A stretch of 64,000 bases of DNA from positions 2,267,001 to 2,331,000 of the forward strand of contig NZ_JANPVN010000001.1 of the NCBI RefSeq assembly GCF_026157085.1, read 5' to 3'. Of this stretch, positions 1 to 8,244 are shown piece by piece (position 1 is the first letter of the stretch; each line of letters opens with the position of its first letter). The translations under genes and the position numbers were made by a program. Below the pieces are notes generated by a model. It saw only the letters and a program-made list of their open reading frames with translations, did not search any database and was not told the DNA's origin. The stretch comes from Sphingomicrobium arenosum (GTDB lineage Bacteria > Pseudomonadota > Alphaproteobacteria > Sphingomonadales > Sphingomonadaceae).

Positions 1-650
1 TAGATCGTCCCGCACCTCACCGACCCTTCGGGATGGCTGTCGCAGATGTTAGGACCGAAATTCGTTGTGCCATAAAGATAGCCGTCGCTATGTTCGACCA
101 GCGAACCGATGGGTTGCCCCTCGTCGCCGCCGCCCTTGAATTCATGCAATACGGTGTAGCTACCCGCCGATGTAATGCGGAAGACGACCCCGCGATCATC
201 TGCCCCACCGAATAACGTGGTGCCATAAAGCGCGCCATCGCTGCCTTCGATCAGATGCCCGTGATCGCGCCCATAAAAACCGTCCGCGCCAGAAAAGCGG
301 TGCAGTCGCTCGACATTGCCTTCACGATCCATCCGAAAGATCATACCGCAGTCGCTGTTCATATAGCAGCCACCCGCGCCGCCGCGAGTCGCCATGCCGT
401 AGACGTATCCGTCGTCGAGACCGAGCAAAGGTGTGTATAGACCCAACTGCCGGTTTTCCGAATCCAACCTCGGATCATAGAATTCGATCGCCATCTGCTC
501 CGGTTGAGGATCGGGAGCGGGAGCAGGGGAGGGAGCCGGGGCGGGCCCTTGCGTTGGGGGTGGCACCGGCTTGGAAGTACCGCCACCACCACAACCCGAA
601 AGGCCGAAAAGGATCGCCAAACACGAAACCAGCTTCAAATCGACACCCAT
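1..650 (-). CDS. GloVer-repeat lipoprotein, 3' end beyond window
   Basis: An open frame of 216 codons starts at the ATG at 650 and runs off the left edge without a stop, so the C-terminus is missing. The N-terminus is a lipoprotein signal: a hydrophobic run ends in the lipobox LSGC at residues 17-20, followed by a Gly-rich and then a Pro/Ala-rich linker to about residue 50. After that come repeated units of roughly 50-60 residues with the pattern DG-LYGTT-FGG, for example DGALYGTTLFGG and DGYLYGTTNFGP, each followed by VFRI or IFRM. This pattern is that of the choice-of-anchor tandem repeat GloVer family, predicted beta-propeller-like secreted or surface proteins without a known enzymatic role. 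Likely anchored to a membrane through lipidated Cys20. The ligand is unknown. Confidence 0.72.
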   Translation of the reverse strand, partial: MGVDLKLVSCLAILFGLSGCGGGGTSKPVPPPTQGPAPAPSPAPAPDPQPEQMAIEFYDPRLDSENRQLGLYTPLLGLDDGYVYGMATRGGAGGCYMNSDCGMIFRMDREGNVERLHRFSGADGFYGRDHGHLIEGSDGALYGTTLFGGADDRGVVFRITSAGSYTVLHEFKGGGDEGQPIGSLVEHSDGYLYGTTNFGPNICDSHPEGSVRCGTI

Positions 651-803
651 GGACGCAACCCTACGCACTCTAATGACTGATAGCAGCCTAGGGTGCACAG
701 CACACGCATGCAAAAGATCATTCGATGAACGCGTAACGTCCCCGAGGTCCGCGTCGAGGCGGTCCTCGACCTCGCGGGGCGCAGCGACTGAGCTTGGGGG
801 AAG

Positions 804-894
804 TGGCGGAGCGGGTGGGATTCGAACCCACGATACGGGGTTACCGTATACACACTTTCCAGGCGTGCGCCTTCGACCACTCGGCCACCGCTCC
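804..894 (-). tRNA. tRNA-Ser(GGA)
   Basis: Read on the minus strand, the acceptor arms GGAGCGG (888-894) and CCGCTCC (808-814) pair, followed by discriminator G and an encoded CCA (804-806). The D region GGCCGAGTGGTCGAAGGC is typical of class II serine tRNAs. The anticodon loop reads CTGGAAA with anticodon GGA. There is a long variable arm (GTGTATACGG...CCCCGTAT) and the T loop GGTTCGAATCC. The 91-nt length with CCA fits tRNA-Ser. It decodes UCC/UCU. Confidence 0.97.
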
Positions 895-976
895 GCACGA
901 CTTGGGGCAGGTAGCGGGCAAGTGAGTTGGGCGCAAGGCTTGCGGGCGGCGGGGCGGGCTGCTTAGGCATTTTCCC

Positions 977-1378
977 ATGACCCGGAGCTTCGGCATCGCG
1001 CCCACGGGGGCGGACATGGAAGAGATGGCCCGCGCCGCCTTCGCGCGGCTGCCCGAGGCGTTCACGCAGCATCTCGGCGATGTCGTCATTCTGGTCGAGG
1101 ATTTCGCCGACGAGGCGACCTTGCGCGCGATGGGGATCGAGGAGCCCTATGAGCTGACCGGCCTCTACGAAGGCCTGCCGATGACCGAGCGGTCGATCGA
1201 GCATTCGGGAACGCTGCCCGACAAGGTGCGGCTGTTCCGCCTGCCGATCCTGCTCGAATGGATGGAGCGCGGCGACGAGACACTGGAGCATCTCGTCGCC
1301 CATGTGCTGATCCACGAGATCGGGCACCATTTCGGCTTTTCCGACGAGGAAATGCACGCGCTGGAGGACATGGTTTGA
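977..1378 (+). CDS. Small zincin-type metallopeptidase family protein
   Basis: 133 residues with the metal-binding motif HEIGHHFGFSDEEM near residues 113-126, where HExxH is the zinc site and the later acidic residues fit the 'metallopeptidase family' (Zincin_1 / DUF1025) pattern. There is no signal peptide, so it should be cytoplasmic. Its substrate is not known in this family. It overlaps the next gene: its TGA stop shares bases with the TTG start of ccmA, so the two are probably translationally coupled and cotranscribed with ccmAB. The family assignment is firm; a role linked to haem or cytochrome c is only inferred from position. Confidence 0.85.
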   Translation: MTRSFGIAPTGADMEEMARAAFARLPEAFTQHLGDVVILVEDFADEATLRAMGIEEPYELTGLYEGLPMTERSIEHSGTLPDKVRLFRLPILLEWMERGDETLEHLVAHVLIHEIGHHFGFSDEEMHALEDMV

Positions 1379-1944
1379 TCCCGCACCTGCGCTTCGAAGG
1401 CGTGACCTGTCGGCGCGGCGGGCGGGTGCTGTTCGAGGCGTTGAGCTTCGAACTGGCGCCCGGGGAGGCGATGCTGCTTACAGGCCCCAATGGGGTGGGC
1501 AAATCCTCGCTCCTCCGGGTGGCGGCGGGGCTGCTCGCGCCTGCCGAGGGCCGCGTGGTGAGCCGCTTATTGGCGCTGGCCGACGACCGACTGGCGCTGG
1601 AGCGCGACAAGCCGCTGGGCGAGGCGCTGGGGTTCTGGGCGCGGCTCAATGGCGCGGAGGCGCGGCTTGGCGAGGCGATGGACGCAATGGCGCTTGGCGA
1701 TCTGGCCGATGTGCCGGTGGCTTATCTGTCGACCGGGCAGAAGCGGCGCGCTGGCCTTGCGCGGGTGGCGGCGTCGGGGGCGAGCCTGTGGCTCCTCGAC
1801 GAGCCCGCCGATGGGTTGGACACCGCCTCGAAAGAGCGGCTGGCCGCGCTGATCGCGCACCATCGCGCAATGGGCGGGGCGGTGCTGGCGGCGAGCCACC
1901 AGCCGCTGGGCGATGACTGGCGCGGCCACGAGATTCGGCCATGA
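1375..1944 (+). CDS. ccmA: Haem exporter ABC ATP-binding protein CcmA
   Basis: ATPase of the CcmABCD haem-handling complex for cytochrome c maturation. The longer open frame begins upstream, but the TTG at 1375 is chosen because it overlaps the TGA of the preceding gene and gives the normal N-terminus (IPHLRFEGVTC). That makes 189 residues, slightly short for CcmA (about 200). Walker A is GPNGVGKSS, the signature is YLSTGQKRRAGLA and Walker B is LWLLDEPADGLD. The stop overlaps the ATG of ccmB (ATGA), as usual for this pair. The cytochrome oxidase genes just downstream on the other strand fit a respiratory neighbourhood. Confidence 0.93.
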   Translation: MIPHLRFEGVTCRRGGRVLFEALSFELAPGEAMLLTGPNGVGKSSLLRVAAGLLAPAEGRVVSRLLALADDRLALERDKPLGEALGFWARLNGAEARLGEAMDAMALGDLADVPVAYLSTGQKRRAGLARVAASGASLWLLDEPADGLDTASKERLAALIAHHRAMGGAVLAASHQPLGDDWRGHEIRP

Positions 1945-2576
1945 TGGGGGCGCTGATCGGGCGCGAATTGCGCCGCGCGTGGAGCGGCGGCGCGGGGCTG
2001 GCGCTGGTGTTCTTCCTGCTGGTCGCGACGCTCGTGCCCTTTGCGACGGGGCCTGACGGGGCGCTCCTCAATGCTATCGGCGCGGGGATGGTGTGGCTTG
2101 CCGCGCTGCTCGCCGCGCTCTTGCCGATCGACCGGTTGGTGGCCCCTGACCTGGCTGACGGGACCGTGGACCAGCTGCGGCTACGCGGCGCGTCGACCGA
2201 ATGGATCGCGCTCTCAAAGCTGATCGCGCATTGGCTCAGTTTCGGGCCGCCGCTGATGCTCGCGCTGCTGCCCGCAAGCGCGCTGCTGGGGCTCGAGGAA
2301 TCGAGCCTGCCGCGCATCGCGCTGACGCTGCTGATCGGCACGCCCGCGCTGGCGGGGCTGGGGCTGATGGCGGCAGCATTGATCGCGGGGCTGCCGAGGG
2401 CGGGCTCGCTGGCCGGGCTGCTGGTGCTGCCGCTGGGCGTGCCGGTGCTGATCTTCGGCACGGGCGCGGCCGAGGGTCAGCCGGGGGCGCTGGCGCTTCT
2501 GGGCGCGGTGTCGCTGCTGCTGACGGGGGCGAGCCCCTTCGTCGCCGGGTTCGCGATCCGCGAAGCTAGTCGTTGA
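1941..2576 (+). CDS. ccmB: Haem exporter permease CcmB
   Basis: 211-residue polytopic membrane protein with about six hydrophobic segments, directly following and overlapping ccmA, so it is identified both by sequence and by position as the membrane subunit of the CcmAB module. CcmB works with CcmA and CcmC to release holo-CcmE for cytochrome c maturation. ccmC, D and E do not follow here: the next gene is convergent and overlaps the last 11 bases of ccmB, so the other ccm genes must lie elsewhere. Confidence 0.92.
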   Translation: MMGALIGRELRRAWSGGAGLALVFFLLVATLVPFATGPDGALLNAIGAGMVWLAALLAALLPIDRLVAPDLADGTVDQLRLRGASTEWIALSKLIAHWLSFGPPLMLALLPASALLGLEESSLPRIALTLLIGTPALAGLGLMAAALIAGLPRAGSLAGLLVLPLGVPVLIFGTGAAEGQPGALALLGAVSLLLTGASPFVAGFAIREASR

Positions 2577-3432
2577 CGTAGCGGGCGAAGATGGCGGTGG
2601 GCAGGACGAGCCCGCGCCGTTCCTCGCGCACCCCCATCTCGCCGACCTCGACCCGGCCCGGCAGGTGCGCGGCCTGTTGGCGCATCAGTTCGCCGATGGC
2701 GAGCGCGCTCATGCGCACGGCATAGACGGTGAGGATACAGAAGCGGCTTTGGTCGTCGAGCAGGCCGATGCAGTCCTTGAGGAGCGGGGCGAGCCCGGTG
2801 TCGATGTCCCAGCGCTCGCCCTTGGGGCCGCGCCCGAACTTGGGCGGGTCGAGCATGATGCCGTCGTAGCGCCGTTCCCGCCGCACCTCGCGCGCGGCGA
2901 ACTTGCCCGCATCCTCGATCAGCCAGCGGATCGGGCGGTCGGCCATGCCCGACAGCGCCGCATTCTCGCGCGCGCCCTCGACCGATTTCTTGCTGGCATC
3001 GACATGGACGAGCTCGGCGCCCGTGTCGCTCATCTGCAAGGTGCCGACGCCGGTATAGCCGAACAGGTTCAAGGCGCTGCTGCCCTCGCCCAGTCGCTCG
3101 CGGGCGAAGTCCCATTGCGGCGCCATGTCGGGGAAGAAGGCCAAGTGGCGGAAGGGGGTCAGCTGCGCATTGAAGGCGACCGCGCCGCGCTTCAGCGGCC
3201 AGCTTTCGGGGACGTCCCGGTAATGCTGCCACCGGCCCTTGCCCTCGGCGTCGCTGGCGGGGACGAATTCGGCATGGGCGTCCCAGTCGTGATGCGCGGG
3301 CTCCCACATCGCCTGCGGTTCGGGGCGGATGGTGCGGATGGGGCCGAAGCGTTCGAGCTTTCGCCCGTTGCCGCTGTCGATGAGGGCGTAATCGTCCCAC
3401 GGCTCGGTGACGAGGGTGAGGAGGTCGCTCAT
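2566..3432 (-). CDS. Class I SAM-dependent rRNA methyltransferase (RlmI/RlmK-like)
   Basis: 288 residues from the ATG at 3432, which overlaps the TGA of the SURF1 gene (ATGA). The Rossmann motif I is LNLFGYTGVGTLQMS, followed by an acidic residue in VHVDASKKSVEGARENAA, and motif IV is MLDPPKFGRGPKGE. This arrangement matches the RlmI/RlmK group that methylates 23S rRNA or related substrates. The exact target base cannot be decided from sequence. It is the last gene of the ctaB-to-SURF1 run and is probably cotranscribed with it. Its 3' end overlaps the convergent ccmB. Confidence 0.82.
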   Translation of the reverse strand: MSDLLTLVTEPWDDYALIDSGNGRKLERFGPIRTIRPEPQAMWEPAHHDWDAHAEFVPASDAEGKGRWQHYRDVPESWPLKRGAVAFNAQLTPFRHLAFFPDMAPQWDFARERLGEGSSALNLFGYTGVGTLQMSDTGAELVHVDASKKSVEGARENAALSGMADRPIRWLIEDAGKFAAREVRRERRYDGIMLDPPKFGRGPKGERWDIDTGLAPLLKDCIGLLDDQSRFCILTVYAVRMSALAIGELMRQQAAHLPGRVEVGEMGVREERRGLVLPTAIFARYVND

Positions 3433-4028
3433 TCGGACGGCTCCCTTGCGGCGTCCTTTCGGCGTTTGGCCGAGGCCAGCAAGAAGATGACGACCGCGAT
3501 GGCGGCAAAGGCGAACCATTGCATCGCATAGGCGAAATGGTTGTTGCTGATCGCGTCGAGCGAGGGCGGGGCGCTGGGCTGGAGCCCTGCGAGACCTTCG
3601 TCGGCGACGAGGCGATAGCGATATTTCTCGTCGGGCCCGATGGTGCCGGTGACGGGGCCACCGGTCCAGTCGGTGCCCGCGACGGGCTCGGTGCTCCAGC
3701 CGATCTCGACCGCCGCGCCGGGGCCCTCGGCGCCGAGGCGGCAGTCGGCGACATGGACATAGCCCGAGCGCCCGTCGCGATTGGCGCCGGCCTGATGGCG
3801 CCAACCGGTCACCTCGAGACAGGTTAGCGCGGACTTGCGGTAGAGCGGGGGATCGTCGGTGGGGACGGGGGGAAAAGCGATGGCGGGCCGGTCGGCGGCG
3901 GCCTCATAGCCCGCGATCAGCGCTTCCTTCTGTTCCAGCCGATCCAATTGCCAGAAGCCGAGGCCGATCATGACCGCGACGGCGATGGCGGTGAGGATCG
4001 CGCCGATGACGAAGGCGGTGCGGGTCAT
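3429..4028 (-). CDS. SURF1 family cytochrome oxidase assembly protein
   Basis: 199 residues, with an N-terminal membrane segment (residues about 5-25) followed by FWQLDRLEQKEALI, a SURF1 hallmark, a periplasmic domain, and a second membrane segment near the C-terminus (YAMQWFAFAAIAVVIFLL). SURF1/Shy1 proteins assist insertion of haem a into cytochrome c oxidase subunit I. Its start overlaps the stop of the DUF983 gene, and it lies in the standard place downstream of coxC. Confidence 0.9.
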   Translation of the reverse strand: MTRTAFVIGAILTAIAVAVMIGLGFWQLDRLEQKEALIAGYEAAADRPAIAFPPVPTDDPPLYRKSALTCLEVTGWRHQAGANRDGRSGYVHVADCRLGAEGPGAAVEIGWSTEPVAGTDWTGGPVTGTIGPDEKYRYRLVADEGLAGLQPSAPPSLDAISNNHFAYAMQWFAFAAIAVVIFLLASAKRRKDAAREPSE

Positions 4029-4417
4029 TGGGTGCGGCGTCCTTCGCGCGCGTCATTGGTCACCTCCTGGTAGAGGAGGGCGGCCTTGCCGATGCGCAGG
4101 CCGAGGATGGTGAGGGCGATGAGGATCGGCACCCAGACAAGGTGCACGTACCACGCCGGTTCGAGCGCTAGCTCGAGCCAGATGGCGGCAACGCCGATCA
4201 CCGTGCCGAGGATGAGGATAAGGAAGGCGGCGGGACCATCACCGACATTGTAGCGGCCGATATCGAGCCCGCAGGAGGGGCAGTTGTCGGCGAAGGTCAG
4301 CAGGCCCTCGAACAGGGTCTTGGCGCCGCAGCGCGGGCAGCGGCCGCCGAGGCTGGCCTGAACCAGCCCCGGCGCCTGTTGCCTAGTGATAGGTCGCGCC
4401 CCAGCCACCCCAGACAT
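4025..4417 (-). CDS. DUF983 family membrane protein
   Basis: 130 residues with two CxxC pairs, GRCPRCGAK and NCPSCGLD, forming a zinc-ribbon-like N-terminal part, followed by two hydrophobic segments. This is the DUF983 family, whose genes very often sit between coxC and SURF1 in alphaproteobacteria. The molecular role is not established; it is presumed to help oxidase biogenesis. The ATG at 4417 overlaps the end of coxC by 35 bases; the GTG nine bases further in is an alternative start. Confidence 0.87.
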   Translation of the reverse strand: MSGVAGARPITRQQAPGLVQASLGGRCPRCGAKTLFEGLLTFADNCPSCGLDIGRYNVGDGPAAFLILILGTVIGVAAIWLELALEPAWYVHLVWVPILIALTILGLRIGKAALLYQEVTNDAREGRRTQ

Positions 4418-5210
4418 AGATGGTGGCGAAGAGGAACAGCCAGACGACGTCGACGAAGTGCCAGTACCAGGCGGCGGCTTCGAAGCCGAAATGCTGCTTG
4501 GGCGTGAAATCGCCCTTCTTGGCGCGCAGGTAGCAGACGATCAGGAAGATCGTGCCGATGATGACGTGCATGCCGTGGAAACCGGTCGCCATGTAGAAGG
4601 TCGAGCCGTAGATGTTGCCGCCATTTTCGGTCGAGAAGGCGAAGGGGGCATGGAGATATTCGAACGCCTGCACGCCCGAGAAGATGAGGCCGAGCGCGAT
4701 GGTCGCGAGCAGGCCCTTCTTCAAACCTTCGCGGTCGCCGTGGATGAGCGCGTGGTGCGCCCAGGTCACGGTGGTGCCCGAGCAGAGCAGGATCAGCGTG
4801 TTGAGGAGCGGATAGCCGAACGGATCGATCACCGCCTGGTTGACGGGCGGCCATACGCCTCCGACGGCGTCGACGGCGGGCGGGAAGAGCGAGGCGTTGA
4901 AATAGGCCCAGAACCAGGCGACGAAGAACATCACTTCCGAGGCGATGAAAAGGATCATGCCATAGCGGTGGTGAAGCTGGACCACCGGGGTGTGATCGCC
5001 GCCATTGGCTTCCTTCACCACATCGGCCCACCAGCTGTAGAAGGTGAAGAGCACGCCGATGAGGCCGGCGCCGAAGACGAGACCGCCATAGGCATAGTCG
5101 TGCATCCATCCGACCGCACCAGCGAGCATGGTCATCGCCGAGACGGCGCCGATCAGCGGCCAGGCGCTGGGGGGAAGAATGTGATAGTCGTGGTTGACGG
5201 TGCCAGCCAT
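4383..5210 (-). CDS. coxC: Cytochrome c oxidase subunit III
   Basis: 275 residues with seven predicted membrane segments. The start MAGTVNHDYHILPPSAWP and internal WWADVVKEANGGDHTPVVQ and FHGMHVIIGTIFLIVC are typical of subunit III of aa3-type oxidase (CtaE). It stabilises subunit I and the oxygen and proton paths in the inner membrane. It lies between ctaG and DUF983 in the conserved order. The subunit I and II genes are about 6.6 kb away instead of adjacent. Confidence 0.96.
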   Translation of the reverse strand: MAGTVNHDYHILPPSAWPLIGAVSAMTMLAGAVGWMHDYAYGGLVFGAGLIGVLFTFYSWWADVVKEANGGDHTPVVQLHHRYGMILFIASEVMFFVAWFWAYFNASLFPPAVDAVGGVWPPVNQAVIDPFGYPLLNTLILLCSGTTVTWAHHALIHGDREGLKKGLLATIALGLIFSGVQAFEYLHAPFAFSTENGGNIYGSTFYMATGFHGMHVIIGTIFLIVCYLRAKKGDFTPKQHFGFEAAAWYWHFVDVVWLFLFATIYVWGGWGATYH

Positions 5211-5258
5211 GAAAAGGTCCTCTAGTTCAGCTTTGCGGGCGTCCTAGCCCGGCTCTCC

Positions 5259-5792
5259 TCATTTTTCCACCGGGAAAAACGTATAGGAGAGGGTGATCTC
5301 GTCGATGAAGTCGGTGTTGGGGTCCTCGGCGATCGCGGGATCGACGAAGAAGATGATGGGCATTTGCGCCGTCTCGCCCGGTTTGAGCGTCTGCTCGGTA
5401 AAGCAGAAACATTCGATCTTGGAGAAATATTGCCCCGCCTGCACGGGCGAGACGTTGAAGGTCGCGGTGCCCGTCGTCGTGCGCGCGGTGAGGTTTTGCG
5501 CGGTATAATTGACGATGGTGCGCGCGCCGGGATGGATGCGCACGGTCTCCGCGGCCTCGACCTTCCAGGGAAGCGCGCCGTTCATGTTCACATCGAAGCG
5601 AACGCCGATCTCGGCCGCCACCGCGCCGGGGGCCTCGGCCGCCTGCTGGGTGGTGCCGCCAAAGCCGGTGACCTGGCAGAAGATGCGGTAGAGCGGGACC
5701 GAGGCGAAAGCGACGCCAAGCATCGCCAGCGCGAAGAGCGCGGCGCGAATCGCGATGCGATTGTTGTTTTTCGAGGCGAGCGCCTCGCTCAT
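5259..5792 (-). CDS. ctaG: Cytochrome c oxidase assembly protein CtaG/Cox11
   Basis: 177 residues: one N-terminal membrane anchor, then a periplasmic immunoglobulin-like copper-binding domain. The copper motif is visible as KIECFCFTEQTLKPGE (CFC), and YRIFCQVTGFGG follows the anchor. Cox11/CtaG delivers copper to the CuB site of subunit I. The start overlaps the stop of the 47-aa gene upstream (ATGA). Confidence 0.95.
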   Translation of the reverse strand: MSEALASKNNNRIAIRAALFALAMLGVAFASVPLYRIFCQVTGFGGTTQQAAEAPGAVAAEIGVRFDVNMNGALPWKVEAAETVRIHPGARTIVNYTAQNLTARTTTGTATFNVSPVQAGQYFSKIECFCFTEQTLKPGETAQMPIIFFVDPAIAEDPNTDFIDEITLSYTFFPVEK

Positions 5793-5932
5793 GAATAGAG
5801 CCCCATCTTGGCGATGGTGATGCCGAAGACGAGCACGACGAACGCGATCAGGAGGATCGCCATGACGCGCGCACGCTCGCGCTGGCGGCGGCGATACTCG
5901 TTTTCGTCGAAATCGGGAGGCGTGTCGGTCAT
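5789..5932 (-). CDS. Small CoxF-like membrane protein of the oxidase locus
   Basis: A 47-residue gene read directly from the DNA: ATG at 5932, TGA at 5789-5791. The product starts MTDTPPDFDENEYRRRQRER and continues into a single hydrophobic helix (VMAILLIAFVVLVFGITIA). It begins on the base after the ctaB stop and its own stop overlaps the ctaG start, so it is plainly part of the operon. A small one-helix protein at this position (often called CoxF) is common between ctaB and ctaG in alphaproteobacteria; its job is not firmly known. Confidence 0.85.
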   Translation of the reverse strand: MTDTPPDFDENEYRRRQRERARVMAILLIAFVVLVFGITIAKMGLYS

Positions 5933-6874
5933 TTAAAAGAACATCCGGTCGATGGTGAGGATCGCGAAGAGCGCGAAGAGATAGAGGATCGAATAGCCGA
6001 ACAGGCGCTTCTCGGGCACCATCAGCTTTACCTTGTCGGTGCGGTTGCGCGCGACCTTGATGGCGAGGACGAGGAAGACGGCGTTGAGGGCCAGCGAGGC
6101 GAGGCCGTAGACCGGGCTGGCGAGGCCGAGCGGCCAGGGCGCCAGCGCGGCGGCGATCATCGGAAAGGTGTAGATGAGGATCTGGCGCCGCGTCATCGCA
6201 TTGCCCGACACATTGGGCAGCATGGGGATGCCGGCGGCGTCATAGTCGGTCTTCACGAACAGCGACAGCGCCCAGAAATGCGGCGGCGTCCACAGGAAGA
6301 TGATCGCGAACATGAGGATGGGCAGGATGGTGACATCGCCCGTCACCGCCGCCCAGCCGATGAGCGGGGGAAAGGCGCCCGCCGCGCCGCCGATGACGAT
6401 ATTCTGCGGCGTGCGGGGCTTGAGCCACATGGTGTAGACCACAGCATAGAAGAAGATCGAGAAAGCGAGGATGGCGGCGGCGAGGACATTGGTCGCCAGC
6501 CCCATCAGCACGACCGAGAAGAAGGACAGGCCGATCCCGAAATGCAGCGCCGAGCGCTTTTCCATCCGGCCCGCGGGCAAGGGGCGCCCGGCGGTGCGCT
6601 TCATCTTGGCGTCGAGTTCGGCCTCATACCATTGGTTGAGCGCCCCCGAGGCACCTGCCGCCACCGCGATGCACAGGATGGCGGTGAAGGCGAGGACGAA
6701 GGGGATCGTCTCGGGCGCCGCGAGCAGGCCGCATAGCGCGGTAAAGACGACGAGGCTCATGACCCGCGGCTTGGTCAGCGCGAACAGGTCGGCGACGCTG
6801 GCGGGATAGCGCGGCAGCTCGGTGGCCGGGGAGGCAGCGGGCTTGGCGCCGGGGCTGGAGGAAGCGTTTTCCAT
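5933..6874 (-). CDS. ctaB: Protohaem IX farnesyltransferase (haem O synthase)
   Basis: 313 residues, UbiA-type prenyltransferase with about eight or nine membrane segments. It attaches a farnesyl group to haem b to make haem O, precursor of haem A for the oxidase. The two Asp-rich regions are visible: [20 protein letters not shown], and near residue 215 [14 protein letters not shown]. It is the first gene of this part of the oxidase locus. The 78 bases between it and the divergent cyclophilin gene must hold both promoters. Confidence 0.96.
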   Translation of the reverse strand: MENASSSPGAKPAASPATELPRYPASVADLFALTKPRVMSLVVFTALCGLLAAPETIPFVLAFTAILCIAVAAGASGALNQWYEAELDAKMKRTAGRPLPAGRMEKRSALHFGIGLSFFSVVLMGLATNVLAAAILAFSIFFYAVVYTMWLKPRTPQNIVIGGAAGAFPPLIGWAAVTGDVTILPILMFAIIFLWTPPHFWALSLFVKTDYDAAGIPMLPNVSGNAMTRRQILIYTFPMIAAALAPWPLGLASPVYGLASLALNAVFLVLAIKVARNRTDKVKLMVPEKRLFGYSILYLFALFAILTIDRMFF

Positions 6875-6952
6875 GGTCGGGGCTGGCCTATAAAGGCTTG
6901 AAGGGACGAGTCAAAGAGGGGCTTGGGGGCAGGGCGCGACTGGGCTAGGCTC

Positions 6953-7585
6953 ATGCCCATGATCCAGCCTGTTGCAGCCCTGCTCGCCGCCCTTGTCGCC
7001 ACGCATGCGCAGGAGGCCGCGCCGCCTCCCGCCGAGCCGATGGCGATCGCCGCGCCCGAGGCCGTGGAGTCGCCCGCGCAGCTCGTGCGGGTCCGGGTCG
7101 AGACGGCGATGGGGCCCTTCGTGCTCGAACTGGACGAGGGCGCGGCGCCGCTGACGGCGGGCTTGTTCCTCGATTATGTCGCCAATGGCGCGCTCGAACA
7201 TGCGACCTTCTATCGCGCCATGCCCTATGGCGATGCGGGGATCGCGCAATTCGGGATCCGGCGCGGCGACAAGCTGCTGCCCGCGATCGCGCATGAATCG
7301 ACCGCCGACACGGGGATCCTGCACGAGCGCGGCGTGATCTCGCTGATCGCGCCGCAGCCGGGGCAGGGGCAGGGCGACTGGTTCATCGCGCTGACCGATA
7401 TTCCGGGCTTCGACGCGAGCGCGGACTTTCACGGCTTCACCCCCTTCGGCCGGGTGGTCGAGGGGATGGAGATCATCGAAGCGATCTTTGCCGCGCCGAC
7501 CGACCCGCAAGCGGGCGAGGGGGTGATGAAGGGGCAGATGCTGGCCGCCCCGGTCGCGGTGACCGGGGCGAGCCGCGAGGACTAG
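6953..7585 (+). CDS. Periplasmic cyclophilin-type peptidyl-prolyl isomerase
   Basis: 210 residues from the ATG at 6953 (a second ATG at 6959 would serve equally; the longer frame from 6923 adds a non-signal tail). The N-terminus MIQPVAALLAALVATHAQ is a signal peptide. The rest is a cyclophilin fold with VRVETAMGPFVLELDEGAAP, ATFYRAMP and FTPFGRVVEGMEII. Some usual active-site residues are replaced (FYRAMP rather than FHRVI), so catalytic activity should not be assumed. It overlaps a convergent gene by four bases. Confidence 0.86.
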   Translation: MPMIQPVAALLAALVATHAQEAAPPPAEPMAIAAPEAVESPAQLVRVRVETAMGPFVLELDEGAAPLTAGLFLDYVANGALEHATFYRAMPYGDAGIAQFGIRRGDKLLPAIAHESTADTGILHERGVISLIAPQPGQGQGDWFIALTDIPGFDASADFHGFTPFGRVVEGMEIIEAIFAAPTDPQAGEGVMKGQMLAAPVAVTGASRED

Positions 7586-8136
7586 CGCCCGGTGGCGCGC
7601 TGGAACAGCTGGCCGGCGCCCATGAAGATGGTCACGAACAGCGCGTGGATGCCGATGATGAAGGGCGCAGGCTCGCCCTGACCCGCGGCGAAGGCGGCGA
7701 TCCCCATGCCGATGTAGAGCGTTGCGGCGGTGCGGCACGTCGCGGCCATGCCGGCGGGCTTCAGCCTCGCGAGCGTGGCGCCGAGCGCGAGCAGCGGGAC
7801 GATCAGATAATAGCCGATGTTGATCGCATTATCCTCGTTGCCGACGATGCCGACGGCGAGGTTGGCCCAGAGGGTGAAGAGTGCGCCGAAGGTCGCGAGC
7901 ACGGCGGCGATGCGGTAATTCCAGTCGCGGCTGACGCGAACCAGAAGCTCGACGACGAGGCCCGATCCACCGAGGAGGAGGGTGGCGGCGATGAAATCCT
8001 CGGGGCCCCATTGCACCTCGGCACCCCCGGCCATGGCGATGGCGGGCAGCGCGAGGAGGACGGCGACGAGGCTCCATGCGATGATGCGCAGGATCTTGAG
8101 CAGGCGATCGTCGCCGGAGAGGGAAAGGTCGGTCAT
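7582..8136 (-). CDS. Multi-pass membrane protein of unknown function
   Basis: 184 residues from the ATG at 8136 (MTDLSLSGDDRLLKILRIIA). It has about six hydrophobic segments with short polar loops and no motif that I recognise. It resembles small integral membrane proteins annotated only as hypothetical in sphingomonads. The longer open frame up to 8199 adds a Cys/Ser-rich stretch that is not membrane-like and was left out. It stands alone between convergent neighbours. Confidence 0.65.
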   Translation of the reverse strand: MTDLSLSGDDRLLKILRIIAWSLVAVLLALPAIAMAGGAEVQWGPEDFIAATLLLGGSGLVVELLVRVSRDWNYRIAAVLATFGALFTLWANLAVGIVGNEDNAINIGYYLIVPLLALGATLARLKPAGMAATCRTAATLYIGMGIAAFAAGQGEPAPFIIGIHALFVTIFMGAGQLFQRATGR

Positions 8137-8211
8137 GTTGTTGCACCTTGAGATCGTTGAACGAGCCGCAATCATGGCAAGGTGCGCGCATAAGGGCATG
8201 AGCGCCCGATA

Positions 8212-8244
8212 AGGATCAGGTGAGGATCAGCTGAGGATCGGCTG
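8212..8244. repeat. Three 11-bp tandem repeats
   Basis: Three adjacent units, AGGATCAGGTG, AGGATCAGCTG and AGGATCGGCTG, lie across the stop codon of the winged-helix gene. Each differs from its neighbour by one base. Gain or loss of one unit would shift the frame at the C-terminus of that protein. Confidence 0.8.
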
